From NCBI RefSeq assembly GCF_052116585.1, contig NZ_JBQKKT010000018.1:1-58785 (forward strand): DNA of 58,785 nt. Direction: 5' to 3'. A model generated the notes under the pieces. The model did no database searches, was not told the origin of the DNA, and worked only from the letters and a program-made list of their open reading frames with translations. Below, piece by piece: positions 24,671 through 34,714 of the stretch. How positions within the stretch are numbered: the stretch's first letter is position 1; each line of letters starts with the position of its first letter. Source of the stretch: Luteococcus sp052116585. Lineage in GTDB: Bacteria > Actinomycetota > Actinomycetes > Propionibacteriales > Propionibacteriaceae. Both the position numbers and the translations under genes were made by a program.

Positions 24671-25252
24671 TCAGGGCTGGCCGACACCCAGCATGCGCAG
24701 CGCCTGATTCGCGTAGCGGTCGCTCAATTCGTCCAGCGTGTAGCGGCGGTCGGGCTGGAACCACACGGAGACCCCCGTCGCCATGTCGATCATGAAGTAG
24801 GCATTGATCTTCGGGTCGTCCGAGTGGAAGACGCCCCGTCCGATCCCGTCGTCGACGATCTGCACCCAGCGGCGAACGTAGTCGCGGCACGCCTGACGGG
24901 CCCGCCCGGCCCACGGCTCCTCCAGGCTCATCACCTCGCGATTGGAGACTCGCACGTCTGGGGCATGACGGGCGTGGATCTGGACGTGCACGTCCATCGC
25001 CACCCTGATCCGCTCCACCGGATCATCCAACCCGGCCAGCCGCTCGTCATGCTCCTGGATCAAGCGCTCCATGCCCAGCACGCAGATCTCGCCGAGGAGT
25101 TCCTGCTTGGACGAACAGTGGTTGTAGAGGCTCGAGGCCCGCATGCCGATCCGGCGGGCGATGTCCTCCATGCTCGTGCCCCAGTAGCCACGTTGGTCGA
25201 AGAGGGTCACGGCGGCCGCGATGATCTCGGCTCGACGACTGGTCACGACCAT
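24671..25252 (-). CDS. TetR-family regulator of the acyl-CoA locus
   Basis: A 193-residue repressor. Residues 1-50 form the TetR DNA-binding domain: RRAEIIAAAVTLFDQRGYWGTSMEDIARRIGMRASSLYNHCSSKQELL, including the helix-turn-helix. The C-terminal ligand domain (EHDERLAGLDDPVERIRVAMDVHV onward) resembles KstR2/FadR-type regulators that sense acyl-CoA. AGGAGG lies six bases before the ATG. It sits between fadB and scoA on the same strand. Three identical-half-site palindromes before neighbouring genes are its probable operators; none precedes its own start, so it may be expressed with fadAB. The ligand is unknown. Confidence 0.85.
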   Translation of the reverse strand: MVVTSRRAEIIAAAVTLFDQRGYWGTSMEDIARRIGMRASSLYNHCSSKQELLGEICVLGMERLIQEHDERLAGLDDPVERIRVAMDVHVQIHARHAPDVRVSNREVMSLEEPWAGRARQACRDYVRRWVQIVDDGIGRGVFHSDDPKINAYFMIDMATGVSVWFQPDRRYTLDELSDRYANQALRMLGVGQP

Positions 25253-25344
25253 GGAAGACCTCCTGTGGGTGGTGGAGCCCGTGGAGGGGCTGCTGCATCC
25301 CCATCGGAGCAGTTTGCAGCAGTCCCTCCACGGAAACACGCCGG

Positions 25345-27516
25345 TCAGCGCACCGGTTGTGGATCACTTCTTGAGCGGCTTGCGGGTGCGCGCCATGTGC
25401 TCGGCCCGCGCCGCGCTCCCCGGATGGCACAGCGCCTCGAGCCCGTGGTCGGGCTCCAGCTGGCTGCCTGCCGGGTGATCGTGGCCGGCTCCGGTGCGGT
25501 GTAGCCCCCGGCCAGCGAGCGGGCCAGCTCCAGGGCGCTGGAGACGACATGGTCCAGCGAGAGGCAGATCTGGTCCGCCGGAGCGAGCAGCCCCCGGCCT
25601 TCCAATTCGAAGGCCCCCTGCACGTGCGCCGCGGCGGCGATCAGGTCGAAGGCCGAGCGCACCGGCTCGTCCAGACCGGCCTCCGTCATCAGCCGCACGG
25701 CATGGGTGGCACCACCCCAACAGGGATACAGGCCGACGTTCAGCTCCGGGAAGCCCAACGCGGCCTCGGCGTGGACGACCCTGGCAGCGCAGGCAAGCGC
25801 CAGCTCCGCACCACCACCCAGGGCAAGGCCCCGGAAGGCACCCACCACCGGGAAGGGGGCAAAGCGCAGACCGAGCATGGTGTCGGCCCCGCGCCGCAGG
25901 AAGGGGCGGGCGGCCTCTCGGTCCCCCTGCTGCGCCAGTCGGGTCAGGGTGGACAGGTCTGCTCCCGCGCTGAAAGCCTTCACATTGTCGGAGGCGATCA
26001 GCAGGGAGCTCAGACCCCACTCCTGCCACCGCTCGAGGATCTGCTCGACGGCCTCGAAGACACCATCGGTCAGGGAGTTCATCGGTGTGCGCAAGGTGAG
26101 CAGGCAGGTCCCCCGGTCGTCGATGCGATGGACCGCGGCATCGGTCGATTCGTGCAGCACCGTGCCCTGGCGCACCAGCTCGGCGACGGTGAGCACGCCC
26201 TCCCGGGCAGGCAGCTCGCGCAGGCTGCCGTCGCTGCCCAGCACGTGCTCCGCGTCGGGGAAGAAACCTCCCACCTCGACGGCCTTGGCGAGCAGCTCGG
26301 GAACCTGGGTGCCCTCGGCGGTCAGGCGCTCGACGATCCATTCCAGGCCCACCTGGTCGGCCAGGGCGAAGGGGCCCTTGGCCCAGCCATAGCCGAGCAC
26401 CATGGCCTGGTCGATGTCGTCGACGGTCTCGGCGATCTCCTCGGCCACCTCGCAGCAGTAGAGCACCAGCTCGGAGAAGACCTTCCAGGCATAGCGTCCT
26501 GCGGGACTGTCGGTCTCCATCACCGCACGGGCGCCCTTGGCGGCCAGGGCGGCGTCATCGCCCACCTGCTTGGGCCGGTACTCGAAGTCGTCGGTGACCA
26601 CCTCGTCGCGCCCGCGGTAGAAGCCCGACGGCCCACTGCGCCCGGTGAGTCCACGTTCCACCAGCCCCGTGAGCACCGGGTTCGCGGCGAAGGCGTAGCG
26701 GTGGCAACGATCCGTCTGCGGCAGGGTGGCGTGCAGGCTGTTGAGGATCGGCCCGAGCACCTGCAGGCCGATGTAGTCGAGCAGACCGAAGATGCCGGTG
26801 CGCGGCACCCCGAAGGGCTTGGAGAAGACCGCGTCGGCGAGCTCGGGGGCGATGCCCTGATCGAGCGCGAGCTGCGCCCCGGACTCCAGCCAGAAGTTGC
26901 CCACCCGGTTGGCGATGAAGCCGGGGGTGTCACGGCAGGTCAGCGCGACCTTGCCCAGCTGCTGCTCGATGACGGTGCGGATCCGCTGCATCACGTCGTC
27001 GCGGGTGCGCTCCCCCTGCACGACCTCCACCAGCCGCATCACCCGAGGCGGGTTGAAGAAGTGGGTGATCAGGAAGTACTCGGCCATCTCGTCCATCGTC
27101 GAGGCGAGCTCGGACAGCGGGATGGTGGAGGTGTTCGACGAGACGATCGAGTCGGCCCGGCGGTGGGCGGCGATCTTCGCGTAGATGTCGGCCTTGACGG
27201 CCGGGTCCTCGAAGACGGCCTCGACGATCCATTCGGCCTCGGCGAGGCGGGCGAGGTCGTCGTCGGTGTTCAGCGCCTCGACGCGCTGCGCGAAGTCGGC
27301 TTGCATGAAGCCGCGACGCTTGACCTGCAGCTCGATGCCCTTGCGGGCGCGGGCGGAGCGCGCCTCGTGGTCGTCACCCTCGGAGGGGACGTCGAAGAGC
27401 AGCACCTTGATGCCAGCATTGGCCATGTGGGCGGCGATGCCCGAGCCCATGGAGCCGGCTCCGATGACGGCGGCGGTGGTGACGGCTTGGTCGACCTGGG
27501 GAACGAGCTGGCTCAT
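25345..27516 (-). CDS. fadB: Fused 3-hydroxyacyl-CoA dehydrogenase / enoyl-CoA hydratase, 3' frameshift
   Basis: About 720 residues. The N-terminal half is the NAD-binding 3-hydroxyacyl-CoA dehydrogenase (VIGAGSMGSGIAAHMANAGI, residues 18-37; SNTSTIPLSELAS; HFFNPP with the catalytic His). The C-terminal third is crotonase-like (SAGADLSTL; FRGLALGGGAELALACAARV; FPELNVGLYPCWGG) with both acidic residues present. This order is the reverse of E. coli FadB. It performs the hydration and oxidation steps of beta-oxidation. Near 25455-25470 the frame shifts: the adjacent frame ends RAEHMARTRKPLKK at 25364, a typical family C-terminus, whereas the annotated frame ends at 25345 in unrelated sequence. 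ATGA overlap with fadA. Confidence 0.85.
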   Translation of the reverse strand: MSQLVPQVDQAVTTAAVIGAGSMGSGIAAHMANAGIKVLLFDVPSEGDDHEARSARARKGIELQVKRRGFMQADFAQRVEALNTDDDLARLAEAEWIVEAVFEDPAVKADIYAKIAAHRRADSIVSSNTSTIPLSELASTMDEMAEYFLITHFFNPPRVMRLVEVVQGERTRDDVMQRIRTVIEQQLGKVALTCRDTPGFIANRVGNFWLESGAQLALDQGIAPELADAVFSKPFGVPRTGIFGLLDYIGLQVLGPILNSLHATLPQTDRCHRYAFAANPVLTGLVERGLTGRSGPSGFYRGRDEVVTDDFEYRPKQVGDDAALAAKGARAVMETDSPAGRYAWKVFSELVLYCCEVAEEIAETVDDIDQAMVLGYGWAKGPFALADQVGLEWIVERLTAEGTQVPELLAKAVEVGGFFPDAEHVLGSDGSLRELPAREGVLTVAELVRQGTVLHESTDAAVHRIDDRGTCLLTLRTPMNSLTDGVFEAVEQILERWQEWGLSSLLIASDNVKAFSAGADLSTLTRLAQQGDREAARPFLRRGADTMLGLRFAPFPVVGAFRGLALGGGAELALACAARVVHAEAALGFPELNVGLYPCWGGATHAVRLMTEAGLDEPVRSAFDLIAAAAHVQGAFELEGRGLLAPADQICLSLDHVVSSALELARSLAGGYTAPEPATITRQAASWSPTTGSRRCAIRGARRGPSTWRAPASRSRSDPQPVR

Positions 27517-28691
27517 CGGACGGCCTCCAGCACCACGGCGATGCCCTGACCGCCACCGATGCACATGGTCACCAGGCCATAGCGGCCACCGTGCGCCTGC
27601 AGGTGGTACATCGTCTTGGTGGCGAGGATCGCGCCGGTCGCGCCCACCGGGTGCCCGAGGGCGATGGCACCGCCGTCGGGATTGGTCTTCTCGGGATCCA
27701 GGTGCAGGGCGTCCTGCACGGCCAGGGCCTGTGCGGCGAAGGCCTCATTGGACTCGATGACGTCCATGTCGTCCAGCGAGAGACCGGCCTTGGCCAGTGC
27801 CAGCGGAACGGCCTCGACGGGGCCGATGCCCATGATCTCCGGCGGCACTCCGGCGATGCCCCAGCCGGCCACGCGGGCCAGCGGGGTGAGCCCGTGCTTC
27901 TCGACGGCCTCGCCCGAGGCCATCACCAGCGCGGCGGAGGCGTCATTGATGCCCGAGGAGTTGCCGGCAGTGACGGTGCCGTCCTTCGCGAAGACGGGCT
28001 TGAGCTGCGCCAGCTTCTCCAGGCTGCTGGGGCGGGGATGCTCGTCCACCTCGAAGCTGACGGTCTCGCGCTTGGCCTTCACGTCGATGCCGACGATCTG
28101 CTCGGCGAAGCGCCCCTCGGCGATCGCGGCGGCGGCGCGCTGCTGGGACTGCAGGGCGAACTCGTCCTGGCGTTCACGCGAGATGCCGTACTTCTGGGCG
28201 ACATTCTCGGCGGTGACACCCATCGCATAGCCGTTGAAGGGGCAGGAGAGCGCCCCCGTCAGCCAGTCGTAGACGACGCCGTCGCCCATCGGCCGGCCGG
28301 CACGCATGCCGGGCAGGGAGTAGGGGGCCTGGCTCATCATCTCCAGACCGCCGACCAGCGCCGTGCTGGCGTCGCCCGTGAGGATTGCCTGGGCTCCGGA
28401 GGCGATGGCCTGCAGGCCGGAGCCACACAGGCGGTTGACATTGGCGGCGGTGGACGAGACGCGCATTCCGGCGCCGAGCGCCACGACGCGCGACGAGTGG
28501 CAGTCCTTGCCGGTGGTGGGGAGGATCTGGGTGTAGTAGCAGGTGTCGATCACCTCGGGATCGATCTTGGCGCGTTCCACGGCTGCCGTGGCCACCGTCG
28601 TACCGAGCACCGTTGCCTCGGTCTTCGACAGTGAACCCTGGAAGCTGCCGATCGCAGATCGTGCTCCGGAGACGAGATAGATGTCGGTCAC
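27513..28691 (-). CDS. fadA: Acetyl-CoA acyltransferase (thiolase)
   Basis: A 392-residue thiolase. Nucleophile Cys89 in NRLCGSGLQA, the His of ALGHPVGATGA and the C-terminal Cys of MCIGGGQG make up the active site. It cleaves 3-oxoacyl-CoA with CoA in beta-oxidation; the 3-oxoadipyl-CoA branch is possible given the CoA transferase and glutaryl-CoA dehydrogenase-like neighbours. GTG at 28691 is chosen over TTG at 28712 because GGGAAAG precedes it and the product then has normal thiolase length. It overlaps fadB by four bases and lies just downstream of an ACGAAT-N4-ATTCGT operator. Confidence 0.93.
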   Translation of the reverse strand: MTDIYLVSGARSAIGSFQGSLSKTEATVLGTTVATAAVERAKIDPEVIDTCYYTQILPTTGKDCHSSRVVALGAGMRVSSTAANVNRLCGSGLQAIASGAQAILTGDASTALVGGLEMMSQAPYSLPGMRAGRPMGDGVVYDWLTGALSCPFNGYAMGVTAENVAQKYGISRERQDEFALQSQQRAAAAIAEGRFAEQIVGIDVKAKRETVSFEVDEHPRPSSLEKLAQLKPVFAKDGTVTAGNSSGINDASAALVMASGEAVEKHGLTPLARVAGWGIAGVPPEIMGIGPVEAVPLALAKAGLSLDDMDVIESNEAFAAQALAVQDALHLDPEKTNPDGGAIALGHPVGATGAILATKTMYHLQAHGGRYGLVTMCIGGGQGIAVVLEAVR

Positions 28692-28723
28692 GGTTCTTTC
28701 CCGTCGGTGCAAAAGACCCGAAT

Positions 28724-28739
28724 ACGAATGATAATTCGT
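28724..28739. promoter_or_regulatory. ACGAAT-N4-ATTCGT operator upstream of fadA
   Basis: The palindrome ACGAATGATAATTCGT lies 33 bases upstream of the thiolase GTG. It is the third copy of the locus operator. Its closeness to the start suits repression by blocking RNA polymerase. Confidence 0.8.
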
Positions 28740-28868
28740 AAACTGTGGTCCTCACGGTAACCGGACCATTCTGGGACTCTCAATGAAACTCGATGATGCA
28801 TTTCCATGACGAGCTCCCGACCCAACCCCCCACACCCTCGCGTGAGCACCAATGGCGCACCATGACAT

Positions 28869-28902
28869 CGGGCTCACCCCTGCAGATGCAGGAATGAGCC
28901 CG
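28869..28902 (-). terminator. Hairpin after osmC-like gene
   Basis: Outer arms CGGGCTCA and TGAGCCCG enclose inner arms CCTGCA and TGCAGG. It lies just beyond the stop of the OsmC-family gene on the minus strand. Confidence 0.7.
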
Positions 28903-28918
28903 GTTCGTTCGGTGTCGC

Positions 28919-29362
28919 TCAGGAGCGGGGCGCCACCTCATGGCTGGAGACGGCCGGGTTGGCCAGAGTGTCCTGCACCGGACAATGGGACTCGATGAAG
29001 TCGATGAAGGCCGCTATCTCCTCGTCCGTGTTGTCGGCGTCGATGTGGAAGACGCTGTGGATCCGCGAGAAGCCGATCTTCGCCTCAGGGTTCTTGCCCA
29101 TGAAGCCGTCCGGGTCCAGGACTCCGGAGCACTCCACCCGGATGTCGTGCAGGTTGATCCGGTTCTTGCGAGCGAACGAACGAGCGACGATGCACTTGCA
29201 CGCCCCCAGGGCACCCAGCAGGGCCTCGACGGGATTCATGCCCTGGTCAGTGCCACCCAGCATCGGGGGTTCATCGATGGTGATTGACATGCCTCGGGCG
29301 GTCACGGTGGTGACCAAGGTCTCGGGGGCGTGGGCGGTCGCAGTGAAGGTGGTGTCGGCCAT
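28919..29362 (-). CDS. OsmC-family peroxiredoxin-like protein
   Basis: A 147-residue OsmC/Ohr-fold protein. NPVEALLGALGACKCIVARSFARK holds the first conserved Cys at the helix start and FIESHCPVQDTL holds the second, the pair used in thiol reduction of organic peroxides. SITIDEPPMLGGTDQGMNP is the usual N-terminal strand pattern of the YhfA/OsmC-like subgroup, which is not always a peroxidase. GAGGAG precedes the ATG. It acts in the cytosol; the substrate is uncertain. Confidence 0.85.
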   Translation of the reverse strand: MADTTFTATAHAPETLVTTVTARGMSITIDEPPMLGGTDQGMNPVEALLGALGACKCIVARSFARKNRINLHDIRVECSGVLDPDGFMGKNPEAKIGFSRIHSVFHIDADNTDEEIAAFIDFIESHCPVQDTLANPAVSSHEVAPRS

Positions 29363-29538
29363 GACTACTCCTCGTGAAATCGGATTGGTCCTGCCAACAG
29401 GCCTATCACTCGACACCGCGCCCACCCTCAGCGCCCCCGGCCTGAGCTGGGCCCCCGCAGCATCAGCGCTCGCGATGGGGTCGTGATCTGCAGCCACCAG
29501 TGCGCTGGAACGCAACCGGGCCCGGCATCCACGTGGTG

Positions 29539-29552
29539 GTTCCACGTGAAAC
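29539..29552. other. parS-like site (ParB/Spo0J)
   Basis: GTTCCACGTGAAAC differs from the actinobacterial parS GTTTCACGTGAAAC at one position and equals the core of a known Bacillus parS variant. It lies in the gap just downstream of the fumarase stop, inside a larger GGGCCC-flanked inverted repeat. An identical 14-mer is at 50950. Confidence 0.75.
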
Positions 29553-29575
29553 CCGGGCCCGGATGGCGGAAGGGG

Positions 29576-31303
<1,728 letters not shown>

Positions 31304-31381
31304 CTTCACTCCTTCGTTGGGCTGGCACCAGTCTGTCACGCCCGGGCTCCGACGGGGCGTCCGGGTGAACGGGAAGTGGCC

Positions 31382-32647
31382 TCATCGATAGGTCTCGGCC
31401 ACCAGCTCCATCGCCTCCTGCAGTGCCGCCTCGGAAGGGCCGTCATGGACCCCCTCGAGGATCACCACTCGGCCCTGGTCGGGCGCGCACCAGCGGACGT
31501 GGAAACCGTCCGGGCGGGGCCAGAGGTGCCCCACACCCACTTCGCCATTGATCGGTGGCGGTTCGATCTGCGCGACCTCACCACCCACACCCGCCCCGGT
31601 GCCGTCCGGCTCGATTCCGGCCGCGCACTGCGCCTCCACCGCTTCGGCTGCCTCGCTGCGCGTCACCGTCAATCGGGCGGTGTCGCCGGCCTGGTGCAGG
31701 ACGAGCGAGTCACGGCCAGGGCCCAGCTCCAGCACTTCCCACCCGCCCGGAAGGCGGTAGCTGCCAACACCCCCGGAGACGTCGAGTTGTGCCCCCGCCG
31801 GATCCGCCTGAGCCTGCCCACCATCCTGGGCCTGTTCAACCCGGACGGACCCCTCGTCGGAGACCCATGACAGGACGCCGCCGAAGACCCCCGGAATGAA
31901 GAGCAGCGCGGCGAACAGGCCGATGGCGCGCGAGCCCATGGAACTCCCCGTCTTCAGGCTGTTGGATGACGGTGATGAGGCATTCCCGGCACGGCCCTTG
32001 AAGGTGATGCTCCGACGTCCAGCCACCGCCTCCCACATGGCCTGCACCTCACCCTGGGGTGTGGCCGGCCCGGAGCTCGCATCACGAATCTGCGGCACCT
32101 GCGCCGGTGGGCGCCAACCACCCGCCTCGTCATCCGCAGCCCACCACGGACGCTGGGCCGGTGCGGTCACGGACGCGTGCTGGGGCAGGGCTACGGACTG
32201 GGGCTGCCCCTGCGGGGGTGACATCGGCTGGGACTGGGTTTGGGCCGCCGCGAAGATCTCCCGCACCGACGGGTGGTCATCCACAGTCCCGCCGCCCACG
32301 GTTCCCGCCCTCGACTGGGTGGGCACCTGCGCCTGGGTGGCCGCCTGCGGCCGGGCTCCGGCGGGGCCCGGGGCAGGCCGCAGCACGCCGGCCTCGCCAC
32401 GATTCTCGTCGGGCCGGGGCATCGCCGCACCCAAGGCGGATGTTCCCCGCAGGGCCGAGGAGTCCACCGTGCTCGTCGAGGCAGAGCTGACAAAGGTGCT
32501 CGGCTCGCTCCATGGGCGCTGACTCAGCGTCGCGCTCCATGGGCGATGACTCAGCGTCGCGCTGGGGGCAGTGAAGCTCCACCCGCCCAGCGCCGCGCCC
32601 GGCACGTCCTCATGGGACGAGTCCCCCGTACCCAGGTCGTCCGCCAT
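31382..32647 (-). CDS. Hypothetical single-pass membrane protein with disordered cytoplasmic half
   Basis: A 421-residue protein. Residues 1-235 are low-complexity Ser/Pro/Gln/Ala and contain a repeat SATLSHRPWSATLSQRPWS near residue 28. One transmembrane helix follows (IGLFAALLFIPGVFGGVLSWV). The C-terminal ~165 residues are extracytoplasmic, beta-rich, with two Cys (EAQCAAG and RWCAPD) that could form a disulfide. No domain is recognised. The layout resembles actinobacterial membrane proteins that link a cytosolic disordered tail to a sensor-like outside domain. Confidence is in coding, not in function. Confidence 0.65.
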   Translation of the reverse strand: MADDLGTGDSSHEDVPGAALGGWSFTAPSATLSHRPWSATLSQRPWSEPSTFVSSASTSTVDSSALRGTSALGAAMPRPDENRGEAGVLRPAPGPAGARPQAATQAQVPTQSRAGTVGGGTVDDHPSVREIFAAAQTQSQPMSPPQGQPQSVALPQHASVTAPAQRPWWAADDEAGGWRPPAQVPQIRDASSGPATPQGEVQAMWEAVAGRRSITFKGRAGNASSPSSNSLKTGSSMGSRAIGLFAALLFIPGVFGGVLSWVSDEGSVRVEQAQDGGQAQADPAGAQLDVSGGVGSYRLPGGWEVLELGPGRDSLVLHQAGDTARLTVTRSEAAEAVEAQCAAGIEPDGTGAGVGGEVAQIEPPPINGEVGVGHLWPRPDGFHVRWCAPDQGRVVILEGVHDGPSEAALQEAMELVAETYR

Positions 32648-32770
32648 GACGCCGCCTCCTGTCCAACCAGGTCCTGCTCACGCCATGATCCCATGCCCGC
32701 AGGACGATGCCCCCTCCGGGCACGGGGATCAGTGCTGTGGCGTGTGTCGGCCTGGCTCAGTGACGCGGAA

Positions 32771-33520
32771 TCACTCGTCGTCTGCCTTCTCCGCATCCTT
32801 CTCGGCGCGCAGCTCCTGGGCGGCGGCTTCCTCCTCCGCCTTCTCCTCTCGCACCAGCGTGGTCAAGATCTTGACCACCTCCTTGGCGACGCCGGCAGCG
32901 GAGGCGGGATTCTGGCCGGTGACCAGGAGATCGTCGACCACGACATTCTCCTCCCAGTCCTCGGCGTCGACGAGCTTGGCTCCCTGCGCCTCCAGCTCAC
33001 TGGACAGCAGGAAGGGCACCTGGTCCTCCTTGCCGAGCGCGCGCTCCTCGGAATCGGTGAAGGCCGCCACCTTCCGACCCTCCACGATGCGCAGGCCATT
33101 GGCCAGTTCGACGTCCAACAGACCCGACGGCCCGTGGCAGACAGCGGAGACAACGCCGCCGCCGTCAGCCAGTTCACGCACCACGCGGGCGAGGTGGGGG
33201 TTGCCACGGAAGTCGACCATGGTGCCGTGACCGCCCACCAGGTAGACGGCGTCATACTGGTCCACCTCGACGAACTCGAGCTTCGCGGTGTTGGCGAGCG
33301 AGGCCTGGACTGCGGCGTCCTCCTCGAAGAGCTCGGTCACCTCGGTGCGGTCGCCACCCGGGTCCACCGGGGGCCTTCCACCCTGTGGGGATGCGAAGTC
33401 GACCACATGCCCCGCGTCGCGGAAGACCTTCCAGGGATCGGCGGCCTCGCTGAGGGTGTAGCCGGTGGGCTCGCCGGCGAGCTCATCGGCGCTGGTCAGG
33501 ACGAGAAGTACCTTCTTCAT
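32771..33520 (-). CDS. DJ-1/PfpI family protein (Hsp31-like)
   Basis: A 249-residue protein. The nucleophile elbow VSAVCHGPSGLL gives Cys128 and His129, and LVGGHGTMVDFRGNP is the Hsp31/glyoxalase III-type loop. FASPQGGRPPVDP and AAFTDSEERALGKEDQVPFLL also match that subgroup, which shows glyoxalase or chaperone activity on methylglyoxal-stressed cells. The last ~25 residues (REEKAEEEAAAQELRAEKDAEK) are a charged helical extension that most relatives lack. The start MKKVLLVLTS is the family N-terminus. Confidence 0.85.
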   Translation of the reverse strand: MKKVLLVLTSADELAGEPTGYTLSEAADPWKVFRDAGHVVDFASPQGGRPPVDPGGDRTEVTELFEEDAAVQASLANTAKLEFVEVDQYDAVYLVGGHGTMVDFRGNPHLARVVRELADGGGVVSAVCHGPSGLLDVELANGLRIVEGRKVAAFTDSEERALGKEDQVPFLLSSELEAQGAKLVDAEDWEENVVVDDLLVTGQNPASAAGVAKEVVKILTTLVREEKAEEEAAAQELRAEKDAEKADDE

Positions 33521-33653
33521 GCATCCACACAACCGGTTGACCCGCCGTCGCGTCCAGCATCTTCGCAGTCAGTGAACCTGCGCAGGGCGAACGTCAGGCC
33601 GTGCGGAGGAGCCCTTCATGGCACGGCCGGGCTGCTGAGCCCGGCACGACAAA

Positions 33654-33683
33654 CGGGTCCTGACCCCGAAGGGTCAGGACCCG
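33654..33683 (-). terminator. Hairpin after LPxTG gene
   Basis: Perfect 13-base arms (CGGGTCCTGACCC and GGGTCAGGACCCG) around loop CGAA, 36 bases past the stop of the minus-strand LPxTG-protein gene. Confidence 0.8.
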
Positions 33684-33718
33684 ATCCTGTGGTTCCAGGC
33701 CAAGTCGGTCAGGACAAC

Positions 33719-34714
33719 TCAGCGCTGGCCATTCTTCCGGCGTCCGGCGAAGGCCGCCAGGAAGGCGATGCCGCACACCCCGGCACCAGCGGCGTACGGG
33801 GAGAAGCCGTCGCCAAGGTCACCGGTGTGGGGAAGACCGGCGGGACGGTCGCCCTCTTCAGGGCTCTCGTCATCGGCCGGGGGCAGCGGCAGGTCCACAG
33901 GAGTCTCGTCGTCGACCGGGGTCGGGACGGGAACGACGACGACCTCGTCATCACCCTCGTCATCGGTCGGCGGGAGGGGGAGGTCGGAGGGAGCAGGAGC
34001 CGGGGTCTCGACCGGCTTGCTCGTCTCGGGGGCCGGGGTCTCGACCGGCTTGCTCGTCTCGGGGGCCGGGGTCTCGACCGGCTTGCTCGTCTCGGGGGCC
34101 GGGGTCTCGACCGGCTTGCTCACCTCGGGAGCCGGGGTCTCGACCGGCTTGCTCACCTCAGGAGCCGGGGTCTCGACCGGCTTGCTGGGCTGGGGCACGG
34201 GGGTCTCCGCGGGCTTGCTCGGCTCGGGAGCCGGGGTCTCACAGCCACCGCCGGAGTTGGGCTTGCCATCTTCGCAGGGCTTCGGGGTCTCGACGGGCTG
34301 CGTCGGCTCGGGGGTGGAGCATTCGGGGCCGTAGAGCATCTCGCTGCTCTGGTAGACCTGCGAGTCCTCGCCAACGTCAAGCGTGTCGCCCAGGGCGTCC
34401 AGCTGCTCCTGGGTGCCGCGGTAGATGTCGGCCTGGACCACGCGGCCGCACGGAATCTCGCCGCCCACGGGGAAACGAGTCTGGACGTACTCCCAGCCAC
34501 GGTTGCCGTCGGCACCCTCGGGGAGCAGCCACCACATCTCAACGGTGATCTTCTTCTGGGAGTTCTCGGCGGCGGGCGAGGTGCTCACGCCAGGCGTGCC
34601 GGGCTGGGCCTCGTCGGCGACTGCGGTTCCAGCGCCGAACCAGCTGCTGCCAGCCAGGACGAGTGCGCCCAGGCACGATGCCGAACGAAGGGTGGTACGG
34701 GTGATGGATCGCAT
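33719..34714 (-). CDS. LPxTG-anchored cell-surface protein with Pro-rich repeats
   Basis: A 331-residue sortase substrate. Residues 1-33 are a Sec signal peptide. The globular part (~residues 35-135, KKITVEMWWLLPEGADGNRG, with Cys pairs) looks like a small adhesin-type domain. Seven tandem 11-residue repeats of the form SKPVETPAPE-V/T follow, then an acidic Pro/Val spacer (PLPPTDDEGDDEVVVVPVP), and finally LPHTG, a hydrophobic helix and a basic tail RRKNGQR. Sortase would cleave LPHTG between T and G and link it to peptidoglycan. The stalk repeats are nearly identical in DNA (33 bp), so copy number may vary. Confidence 0.85.
   Translation of the reverse strand: MRSITRTTLRSASCLGALVLAGSSWFGAGTAVADEAQPGTPGVSTSPAAENSQKKITVEMWWLLPEGADGNRGWEYVQTRFPVGGEIPCGRVVQADIYRGTQEQLDALGDTLDVGEDSQVYQSSEMLYGPECSTPEPTQPVETPKPCEDGKPNSGGGCETPAPEPSKPAETPVPQPSKPVETPAPEVSKPVETPAPEVSKPVETPAPETSKPVETPAPETSKPVETPAPETSKPVETPAPAPSDLPLPPTDDEGDDEVVVVPVPTPVDDETPVDLPLPPADDESPEEGDRPAGLPHTGDLGDGFSPYAAGAGVCGIAFLAAFAGRRKNGQR
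33992..34230. repeat. 33-bp coding tandem repeat in the LPxTG gene
   Basis: About seven copies of a 33-bp unit (plus-strand phrase GGGGTCTCGACCGGCTTGCT) encode SKPVETPAPEV/T. The central copies differ by only a few bases, a substrate for slippage or recombination. Confidence 0.85.

Noticed and set aside
25549..27549. 666-codon plus-strand open frame opposite fadB
   Set aside because: Antisense shadow of a high-GC gene; composition (Gly, His, Glu, Val) is typical of such shadows.
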